Under the pieces are notes generated by a model that searched no databases, was not told where the DNA came from, and saw only the letters and a list, made by a program, of their open reading frames with translations. Of a stretch of DNA of 28,228 nt, positions 22,165-28,228 are shown piece by piece. This DNA is from a virus. Position 1 is the first letter of the stretch; every line of letters starts with the position of its first letter. The stretch is taken from the IMG/VR virus record IMGVR_UViG_3300017917_004147, positions 1 through 28,228 of that record; one strand, given 5' to 3'. Made by a program: the position numbers and the translations under genes.

Positions 22165-22980
22165 ATGGAAGAGAAGTTAAACTATAAAACGTTATACCCT
22201 AAGATAGACGTATACCCAGACGCAATTCCAAATATACAAGAATTTATAGAAACAATTAAAGAATCTGAAAAAAATTCTAATGGAAGATATTATTTAAGAA
22301 AATGGGACCAATGGTCAATTTTTGGAACATATACTCAACAAAAACATGAAGCACATGAACCAAGAGAATATGGAGAAATGTATGATAGGGAGAAAAAACT
22401 ATCAGATACAGTTTATGAAGTATATAATAAAGCTTTAAAGGATTACATAGTAAGAAATCAAGTCACCCTACCAGAAGGTACACAATTAATGACATCATCT
22501 TTTTCTAAATATAAAAAAGATCTAGATGTTCTGGAAAATAATTTAGCAATGCAATATCATACCGATTTTAAAATTTTTGAAAAAGAACTCCCAGGACAAA
22601 AATTTTTTATGACCTGCACCATTTACTTAAATGATGATTATGAAGGTGGAGATATAGAATTTTTTATAGATAATCAATTTATTTCTCATAAGCCAAAAGC
22701 TGGAGATATTTTAATATTTCCTTCTACTCCTCCTTATTATCATGGAGTTAAGACTATCAAAAGTGGAGAAAAGTTTTTTATTAGAAATTTTTTAACATAT
22801 CCTTATGAAGGATCACAAAATTGGTTATTGGGACAAAAAATTTACGGTCCAAGAGAATGGTTGGCAATGGAAGAAGAAAGAATTGCTAAAGAAATGCCAT
22901 ATGCTATGCTCTATTTTGAAAATGGAAAACAAATTTCTTACGAAGAAAAAATTAAAAAAAGTGAAAATTACCAGTCTTGA
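22165..22980 (+). CDS. 2OG-Fe(II) oxygenase (P4H type), extended form
   Basis: The longest enzyme of the group, 271 residues. Fe(II) ligands His132-Thr-Asp134 (MQYHTDF) and His193 (YYHGVK); Lys203 (GEKFFI) takes the 2-oxoglutarate position. Signature IYLNDDYEGGDIEFFIDN and SHKPKAGDILIFPST. The C-terminal 60 residues (GSQNWLLGQKIYGPREWLAM, EERIAKEMP) lie outside the catalytic core. Upstream is AGAAAGG about 5 bases before the ATG. The 3' end overlaps the next gene by 20 bases. Confidence 0.87.
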   Translation: MEEKLNYKTLYPKIDVYPDAIPNIQEFIETIKESEKNSNGRYYLRKWDQWSIFGTYTQQKHEAHEPREYGEMYDREKKLSDTVYEVYNKALKDYIVRNQVTLPEGTQLMTSSFSKYKKDLDVLENNLAMQYHTDFKIFEKELPGQKFFMTCTIYLNDDYEGGDIEFFIDNQFISHKPKAGDILIFPSTPPYYHGVKTIKSGEKFFIRNFLTYPYEGSQNWLLGQKIYGPREWLAMEEERIAKEMPYAMLYFENGKQISYEEKIKKSENYQS

Positions 22981-23563
22981 AGATAAAATTATATATTACG
23001 AAAATCTAATTCCAGACGTAGATAATTTTATTAAGTTGTCAGAAAATGTAGAAGAACAATATTCTACATTTTTTTCTCCATGGAAAGATTGGTATTCAAG
23101 TAATACCAATTCTCTTTATGGAAAATTTAGAAGCGGATCATTCTCGGCTGCATTAAACTATTCTCATAATAAATCTAATACTTATCACATAGCTAAAACC
23201 ATTAAAGACTTAATGGATATATGCGTTAAAGACTATTGTAAAAAAACTAATAATAAATCTGGACACATGCCAGACTATTTTGCAATTAATAAATATAATA
23301 CTAATGCTTATATGGGACCTCATGTAGATACGGAAGATAGAACAAATAAACATAAGCCATCTATATCGATGGTTTTTTACTTAAATGATAATTATGAGGG
23401 TGGAGAAATTGAATTTCCAAATCAAAATATCAAATTAAAACCAAGCGCTGGAAGCTTAATAATATTCCCATCATATGAACCATACTTGCATGACCCAAAA
23501 CCAGTTTCTTCTGGATCAAAATACATGATTCCACTCTTTTGGTTTGAAGAAAAGTTTTGGTAA
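22961..23563 (+). CDS. 2OG-Fe(II) oxygenase (P4H type), GTG start
   Basis: A 200-residue enzyme. The frame is open from 22805, but the upstream 52 codons are a shadow of the preceding gene in another frame (Lys-rich, no homology). The GTG at 22961 gives a normal N-terminus like its relatives (ITSLEDKIIYYENLIPD). Fe(II) ligands His121-Val-Asp123 (GPHVDTED) and His177 (YLHDPK); Lys187 (GSKYMI) is the 2-oxoglutarate contact. Signature VFYLNDNYEGGEIEFPNQ closely matches the enzyme at 3823. No strong ribosome binding site; coupling to the overlapping upstream gene is likely. Confidence 0.85.
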   Translation: MKITSLEDKIIYYENLIPDVDNFIKLSENVEEQYSTFFSPWKDWYSSNTNSLYGKFRSGSFSAALNYSHNKSNTYHIAKTIKDLMDICVKDYCKKTNNKSGHMPDYFAINKYNTNAYMGPHVDTEDRTNKHKPSISMVFYLNDNYEGGEIEFPNQNIKLKPSAGSLIIFPSYEPYLHDPKPVSSGSKYMIPLFWFEEKFW

Positions 23564-23575
23564 ATAAATCTAAGG

Positions 23576-23587
23576 TATAATAGAATA
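23576..23587 (+). promoter_or_regulatory. leaderless-type promoter of the LamG-fold gene
   Basis: TATAAT at 23576-23581, 6 bases, then ATG at 23588. No ribosome binding site is present. This separates the oxygenase cluster from the next unit. Confidence 0.6.
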
Positions 23588-25372
23588 ATGTCTTATAAAA
23601 GCTTAATCCTTAAAGACTTGCCAATTGGTTACTGGCAGCTAGCAGAGTCTTCTGGTACATCTGTAATTGATTATTCTGGATGTGATAATAACGCCACCTC
23701 AGTTGGCGGAATAGAAACTGTGGATATTCCATTAGTAGCAGATGGATCTTTAATAGCTAGAGTAATTAATGATACCAAATATATAACCTTTAATTTATTA
23801 AATAGCTATTCTCAAGAATCACTGCCTATTCCTGGATTTGCAAACGCTTACTCTTCAGATAATGATTTCAGTTTAGAGTGTTGGATTTATTCAAATATTA
23901 CTTCGGCATCTGAAACTACAATCTTAGCAGACCAATCAAATAATATAGGATTATTTTGGGATAATGGTAATATTGTATTTAAACTAAATAATGAAAAAAT
24001 TGAATATACTTTATTAAATTTAAATAAATCATTACATTTAGTTGCTACATATTCTCTAGATAAAATGTCACTTTATGTAGACGGAGAACTTGTAGTATCT
24101 AAAACTTTAAATGGATTTGCATTTAGCAATACATCATTAGAAGTTCAATCAGGACCAACAGAAGATTCAGAAGATTCTTTTATTTTAGATAACGTAGCCA
24201 TTTATAGATATTCTTTAAATAGCGATCAAATTTATTCACACTATTCTTATGTAGGATACACAATACCGTATCAGATAGTTATTCCAGATAATGGAGAACT
24301 ATTTGAATTTGTAGATAATCAAATGAGTAAAACTTTTGAATACTCCTATCCAGCAAACAAGTCATGGGAAACATTTTTAAATGAAGATATAGTATTTAAT
24401 AGAACAGAAAACTATATAGAATTAGCTAAAACAGAAACAGCGGTATCAAAAGATGTTATTATTGAAGATATAATAACTATACCTGCGGCAATTCCTATGG
24501 ACTCTTCCAAAATAGAATGGCATGGAGATAACGGCATTACAGTAGAAACAAGTATTGATGGAATAAATTACTCAGGGTGTATTAATGGTGGGTATATCAC
24601 AGACTTCACCTCAGCAAATTTTAGTGATGCAAGAATTCTTTATATAAAAATAACAATGTCATCTTCTGACGCTTCAAAATATTCTCCAAAATTATATAAA
24701 CTATATATATCTTTTTATAATCAATTAATTATGTATTCAAGAAATGGAAATAGTTATTTATCTAGCATACCAGGTTATGATTTTACTTTAAGCGCAAGCA
24801 AGTACCCAATATATTCTAGAGTTAAAAATAATGGAATATTTGTTCCAGCCGACTCAGGATTCAGTATAAGTACTAATAGTTTAATAAAATCAATAGAATT
24901 TTTCTATACACCATATTATATTACGCCACCAGGAACTTCTATTACACTACCGACATCATTAATAAATGCAGAAGAATCTGGAGACGGAGACGCAGCAGAT
25001 TATTCATGGGATAATAACTTTTTAATATCAAAAACCAATATACAGTCAATATATATAAATGGACAAAATAAAACATCTGAAACCAATATGCAAAATATAT
25101 TTACCCCAGGATCTTTATATCATGTTGTAATATCTTTTACAAATGCTATAACTGGGCCATTAATATTTAATAGAGGTCAAGAATCAGGATCTCAGGGTGT
25201 ATATCAATACTTATCACTATATACAGATTCCTTAGATTTAAATAAAATAAATAATCACTATAGATTATATTTTGACAAATCCAGATATTCAGCAGAAAGT
25301 TCGACCACCATGCTGTCAGAAAATTCAGTAAACCTATATAATAATGACTGGCTTGTGATACAAAACTCCTAA
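23588..25372 (+). CDS. LamG/concanavalin-like fibre or minor tail protein
   Basis: A 594-residue protein. Residues 1-225 form a laminin-G-like jelly-roll: SLILKDLPIGYWQLAESSGT, NDFSLECWIYSN, KLNNEKIEY, LHLVATYSLDKMSLYVDGEL and DNVAIYRYSLNSDQIYSHY. The start (DLPIGYWQL) is typical of phage LamG fibre proteins. Residues 225-594 are further beta-rich, with KIEWHGDNGITVETSIDG and a second jelly-roll-like segment near the end (LYHVVISFTN, LSLYTDSLDLNKINNHYRLY). LamG domains usually bind carbohydrate, so this is a likely adsorption protein. The start is leaderless. The gene lies between the oxygenase cluster and the head genes. Confidence 0.7.
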   Translation: MSYKSLILKDLPIGYWQLAESSGTSVIDYSGCDNNATSVGGIETVDIPLVADGSLIARVINDTKYITFNLLNSYSQESLPIPGFANAYSSDNDFSLECWIYSNITSASETTILADQSNNIGLFWDNGNIVFKLNNEKIEYTLLNLNKSLHLVATYSLDKMSLYVDGELVVSKTLNGFAFSNTSLEVQSGPTEDSEDSFILDNVAIYRYSLNSDQIYSHYSYVGYTIPYQIVIPDNGELFEFVDNQMSKTFEYSYPANKSWETFLNEDIVFNRTENYIELAKTETAVSKDVIIEDIITIPAAIPMDSSKIEWHGDNGITVETSIDGINYSGCINGGYITDFTSANFSDARILYIKITMSSSDASKYSPKLYKLYISFYNQLIMYSRNGNSYLSSIPGYDFTLSASKYPIYSRVKNNGIFVPADSGFSISTNSLIKSIEFFYTPYYITPPGTSITLPTSLINAEESGDGDAADYSWDNNFLISKTNIQSIYINGQNKTSETNMQNIFTPGSLYHVVISFTNAITGPLIFNRGQESGSQGVYQYLSLYTDSLDLNKINNHYRLYFDKSRYSAESSTTMLSENSVNLYNNDWLVIQNS

Positions 25373-25420
25373 ATTTGTCATCCATCCAGACAAGATATGG
25401 ACTTTAATTTAAAATAATGG

Positions 25421-25435
25421 TAGAATAAATACCTA
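25421..25435 (+). promoter_or_regulatory. near-leaderless promoter of the head gene block
   Basis: TAGAAT at 25421-25426, then 9 bases to the ATG at 25436, so the leader would be 2 or 3 bases. No ribosome binding site is visible. The -10 match is imperfect. Confidence 0.4.
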
Positions 25436-25771
25436 ATGGATATTAAAAGAATGAATCAAGAGCTCATAGAAGAGACTACTTTAGGAATTTATGTTTGGGA
25501 AATGCCAGACGGACGATGGATTGGCGATGATGAAGGAAACTTCTTGTCTGTAACATCTAAAAAAGGCAACAAGTCTAGAATGGATGCACTTGCCAGAGAA
25601 GTTAGATCATATGGAATATATGAGGGTAAACCTAAGTTTTTATCTGGTCGTCGCAAAATAGATGATGAAGAGTTTGAGTATCAAAAGCAAAGATTAGACT
25701 GGGGCTTGACGCCAGATCCACTTGATATTGGAGTTTATAAAGATAATATGAAAAACGGAGGAAGACCATAA
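25436..25771 (+). CDS. small conserved phage protein upstream of the portal
   Basis: A 111-residue protein: LGIYVWEMPDGRWIGDDEGN, then KSRMDALAREVRSYGI with KPKFLSG, and an acidic/Arg C-terminus (EEFEYQKQRLDWGLTPDPLD). I recognise the type as a conserved phage protein located next to the portal gene but not its function. It ends in an A shared with the portal start (TAATG), so the two are translationally coupled. Its position suggests a head or packaging role. No terminase gene is visible on this side. Confidence 0.6.
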   Translation: MDIKRMNQELIEETTLGIYVWEMPDGRWIGDDEGNFLSVTSKKGNKSRMDALAREVRSYGIYEGKPKFLSGRRKIDDEEFEYQKQRLDWGLTPDPLDIGVYKDNMKNGGRP

Positions 25772-27357
25772 TGGAATTTATTGATGATGAGAATAATATA
25801 TCTCAAGAGATAAGTATATCTAACTCCGCAGACTGGTTTAAATTTAATAGCAAAGAAGTTACAATAGACAATGATCCATTTAATATTGATGAAGATGGAT
25901 TAAGAAAAGTTAATGGATTAAGTCCAACATTTAGACGAAAGATGTCTAGAGAGTTTTCAAAAAGATTTGTAGGAAAAGAAGGAACTGGAACTCAGCAGAA
26001 CCTACTGCAACAAGCGGTAACAGGATATGCTATGTTCGATTTAGTCCAGCCAGTATATAATCTAGAATACCTATCAAAAATTTATGAGATATCGCCATAT
26101 AACTATGCAGCAATTAATGCAAAGGTGGCAAACATTGTTGGCCTTGGATACACATTTGTTGAAACAAAAAAAGCAAATGATGCATTAGATTCAATTGAAG
26201 ATGAAAAGCAATTAGAACGTGCACGTCGTAAGCTAAATAAACTTCGTCAAGATTTAGATATATGGCTAGAAGATTGTAATGAAGAAGAAACATTTACAGA
26301 AACATTAATAAAAGCATACACAGATCTTGAAGCAACAGGAAATGCTTATATTGAAATAGGCAGAACAAGCTCTGGCAATATTGGTTATATTGGACATATT
26401 CCTGCAAAGACAATGCGTGTCCGTCGTTTGCGTGATGGATTTATTCAATTACTTTATGGTAAGGCAGTATATTTTAGAAATTTTGGAGATACAGAAACTC
26501 CAAATCCAATTGCAGGTGTAGAAGATAGACCAAATGAAATTATTCATTTAAAGAAATATACTCCAATGAATAATTACTACGGTATTCCAGATATTATTGC
26601 TGCACAAAATGCAATGGCAGGAAACGAATTTGCTGGTAAATATAATTTAGATTATTTCGAAAATAAGGCTGTCCCTAGATATATTATTACAGTAAAAGGT
26701 GCAAAGCTATCTCCTGAGTCTGAGCGTAAATTACTTGAGTTTTTCCAGGTAGGACTTAAGGGAAAGAATCACAGATCCTTATATGTCCCACTTCCAGCAG
26801 ATAGCGCAGATTCTAAAGTTGAATTTAAGATGGAACCAATTGAGGCTAATTCACAAGAGTCATCATTTAACGTATATCGAAAAGCAAATAGAGATGAAAT
26901 ATTATTGGCCCATAGAGTTCCAATTAATAAAATTGGAGTCCCAGAAGGAATTAGTTTAGCCTCTGCTCGTGACGCAGATAAAATGTTTAAAGAACAGGTT
27001 TGCCGACCAGCTCAAGATATTTTAGAGAAAAAATTAAATAGAATTATTGCAGAAAAAACAGATGCTGTAATTCTTAAATTTAATGAGCTCACCCTTACAG
27101 ACGAAGATACACAGTCTAAAATTGATGAAAGATATTTACGTATGCAGGTTATTACCCCTAATGAGGTTAGAATTCGTAAAGGCATGATTCCTATGGATGG
27201 TGGGGACGAGGTAGTTATTTTAAAACCTCAACAACAATCTGAAATTAGGGCTCAGGCTGGAAATTCTAGAAATAGAACCCAGGAGCGTTCTGCAAATTCC
27301 CCAGATATTTCAGGGGAGGGCAGAAATACAAAAGGTGAAGGTAGAGTCACCGCTTAA
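25771..27357 (+). CDS. phage portal protein, PBSX (XkdE-like) family
   Basis: A 528-residue portal. Characteristic stretches are YNLEYLSKIYEISPYNYAAI with a VANIVGLGYTFV follow-on, LIKAYTDLEATGNAYIEIGR, PAKTMRVRRLRDGFIQL, PNEIIHLKKYTPMNNYYGIP, NLDYFENKAVPRYIITVKG and LLAHRVPINKIGVPEG. The portal ring is the DNA gate at the capsid vertex and joins head to tail. A charged helix at about 125-180 probably belongs to the stem. The C-terminus is Gln/Arg/Gly-rich and looks disordered. GGAGG lies 6 bases before the ATG, within the preceding gene. A terminator follows at 27363. Confidence 0.88.
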   Translation: MEFIDDENNISQEISISNSADWFKFNSKEVTIDNDPFNIDEDGLRKVNGLSPTFRRKMSREFSKRFVGKEGTGTQQNLLQQAVTGYAMFDLVQPVYNLEYLSKIYEISPYNYAAINAKVANIVGLGYTFVETKKANDALDSIEDEKQLERARRKLNKLRQDLDIWLEDCNEEETFTETLIKAYTDLEATGNAYIEIGRTSSGNIGYIGHIPAKTMRVRRLRDGFIQLLYGKAVYFRNFGDTETPNPIAGVEDRPNEIIHLKKYTPMNNYYGIPDIIAAQNAMAGNEFAGKYNLDYFENKAVPRYIITVKGAKLSPESERKLLEFFQVGLKGKNHRSLYVPLPADSADSKVEFKMEPIEANSQESSFNVYRKANRDEILLAHRVPINKIGVPEGISLASARDADKMFKEQVCRPAQDILEKKLNRIIAEKTDAVILKFNELTLTDEDTQSKIDERYLRMQVITPNEVRIRKGMIPMDGGDEVVILKPQQQSEIRAQAGNSRNRTQERSANSPDISGEGRNTKGEGRVTA

Positions 27358-27362
27358 TTATT

Positions 27363-27386
27363 AGGCAACTAGTTATTTGCCTTTTT
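27363..27386 (+). terminator. rho-independent terminator after the portal gene
   Basis: AGGCAA (27363-27368), an 8-base loop, TTGCCT (27377-27382), then a T-run. The stem is short, so termination may be partial. Confidence 0.65.
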
Positions 27387-27405
27387 ATATATAGAAAGAT
27401 AAAAT
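27377..27405 (+). promoter_or_regulatory. leaderless promoter of the protease gene
   Basis: TTGCCT (27377-27382), 17 bases, TAAAAT (27400-27405), 7 bases, ATG at 27413. The -35 box coincides with the downstream arm of the terminator, as in the minus-strand virion operon at 2591-2619. Confidence 0.65.
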
Positions 27406-27412
27406 TAAGCAT

Positions 27413-28228
27413 ATGAATATTGAAAAATCGTATTGGTCCAGCAATGGCGAAAATATTAATTTATCAGTTCCATTCACAAAAGTCAACCGTGAAAAGAGAA
27501 CTGTTTCTGGATTTGCGACACTAGACAATCTAGATCAAACTGGAGATGTTGTAACAGCAGAAGCATCTTTAAAAGCATTTGAAAATTTCCGTGGAAACAT
27601 TCGTGAGATGCACGGACCAAATGCTGTAGGAAAGATGGTATCCTTTAGACCAGAAACATTCTATGATCCAAAAAGTGGAGAATTTTATCATGGAGTATAT
27701 GTAGATGCATATATTTCAAAAGGTGCACAGGATACATGGGAAAAAGTTCTTGACGGAACTCTATCAGGATTTTCAATTGGCGGAAAGATTGTAGAATCTG
27801 ACAATGAAGTTAATAAAGCAACAGGGCAAACAGTAAGATTTATTAAAGATTATGCACTAATGGAGTTGTCAGTCGTAGACTCTCCAGCAAATGAATTGTG
27901 CAATATCCTTTCAATTCAAAAAATGAATGGTGAATTGTTATTTAAAGGAATTGCAGCAGAAACAAAAGTAGAAAATATTTTTTATTGCGAAGAAAGCGAT
28001 TCTGTATTTATGTCAACAGAATCTACATTTGTATCCCCAGTAAGCGGCAAAAACGCAGAATTAATTGGTTGGGTAGAATCAAATGATGTTAACAAAGCTA
28101 AAGAAATAGAAAAGATTCTTGCTTCATTTAAGAAGACAAGATTAACGTTGCCTGAAACACAAACAATTGCAAAACAGGCAAACGAAGAAGGAGGTAATGA
28201 AGTGTCAGAAAACACAGAAACAGTAGCA
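27413..28228 (+). CDS. prohead protease, XkdF-like (partial at window end)
   Basis: 272 codons are open to the end of the window with no stop, so the gene is cut off. The N-terminal 170 residues fit XkdF-like/HK97-type serine prohead proteases: VSGFATLDNLDQTGDVV, the catalytic His67 in REMHGP, GVYVDAYISKGAQDTWEKVL, the catalytic Ser121 in SGFSIGG, and MELSVVDSPANE as the third motif. The enzyme cleaves scaffold and capsid proteins during head maturation. The pairing with a PBSX-type portal is usual. Near the window end a strong internal ribosome binding site precedes an in-frame GTG. Start: leaderless ATG 7 bases after TAAAAT. Confidence 0.85.
   Translation, partial: MNIEKSYWSSNGENINLSVPFTKVNREKRTVSGFATLDNLDQTGDVVTAEASLKAFENFRGNIREMHGPNAVGKMVSFRPETFYDPKSGEFYHGVYVDAYISKGAQDTWEKVLDGTLSGFSIGGKIVESDNEVNKATGQTVRFIKDYALMELSVVDSPANELCNILSIQKMNGELLFKGIAAETKVENIFYCEESDSVFMSTESTFVSPVSGKNAELIGWVESNDVNKAKEIEKILASFKKTRLTLPETQTIAKQANEEGGNEVSENTETVA
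28188..28204 (+). promoter_or_regulatory. internal ribosome binding site with in-frame GTG
   Basis: AAGGAGGT (28188-28195) followed, 7 bases after GGAGG, by GTG at 28202, in frame with the protease (codon 264). It could give a shorter product (VSENTETVA...), such as a scaffold protein nested in the protease gene. An out-of-frame ATG at 28197 leads to a stop after 9 codons. Confidence 0.45.

Noticed and set aside
22805-22960. N-terminal 52-codon extension of the last oxygenase (ATG at 22805)
   Set aside because: The segment overlaps the coding end of the preceding oxygenase in another frame, is Lys-rich and has no resemblance to related N-termini; GTG at 22961 fits.

Overview
This window looks like part of the genome of an AT-rich, tailed double-stranded DNA phage (Caudoviricetes type). 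It carries a PBSX-type portal (XkdE-like), a prohead protease (XkdF-like), a holin, a lytic transglycosylase, a long series of tail-fibre genes, a vitamin-B12-dependent ribonucleotide reductase and a glycosyltransferase. Several genes have a TATAAT-like -10 box ending only 6 to 9 bases before the start codon and no ribosome binding site. Such leaderless transcripts are common in Actinobacteria, so a low-GC (perhaps freshwater) actinobacterial host is a reasonable inference but is not proven. I saw no tRNA, integrase, insertion sequence, CRISPR array or terminase gene.

Layout. 120-1297 (+): a JmjC/cupin-like oxygenase and an SGNH-like hydrolase. 1334-1698: two tiny leaderless ORFs. 3357-1682 (-): a prolyl-4-hydroxylase-type 2-oxoglutarate/Fe(II) oxygenase, a terminator, then a separately promoted pair of virion proteins. 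3390-4365 (+): a cysteine-cluster (YkgJ-like) protein with an apparent AUA start, overlapping another oxygenase; a palindromic promoter drives this pair divergently from the minus-strand oxygenase. 5536-4362 (-): a lysis operon with a membrane-anchored transglycosylase and three small proteins. 5622-8923 (+): glycosyltransferase, class II ribonucleotide reductase and a holin with an EF-hand loop, closed by a strong terminator. 8999-16606 (+): eight modular tail-fibre/baseplate genes. 16618-17925 (+): a fibre protein with two FN3 domains, twelve FFxPP repeats and a C-terminal Hint (intein-like) domain. 17984-23563 (+): six more oxygenases enclosing two related DUF6065-like genes. 23588-28228 (+): a LamG-fold fibre protein, a small conserved phage protein, the portal and the start of the protease.

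The most striking feature is the density of Fe(II)/2-oxoglutarate oxygenases: eight of prolyl-hydroxylase type plus one JmjC/cupin type in 28 kb. Six of them directly follow the proline-rich, Hint-terminated fibre gene, and a collagen-like Gly-Pro-Gln stretch lies in another fibre gene. I propose, as inference, a virion-protein hydroxylation and processing module: oxygenases modify proline-rich or surface-exposed fibres, and the Hint domain cleaves or cross-links the fibre. Alternatives are modification of cell-surface glycans (with the glycosyltransferase and SGNH hydrolase) or of host proteins. Annotations come from reading motifs only; no database search was run.
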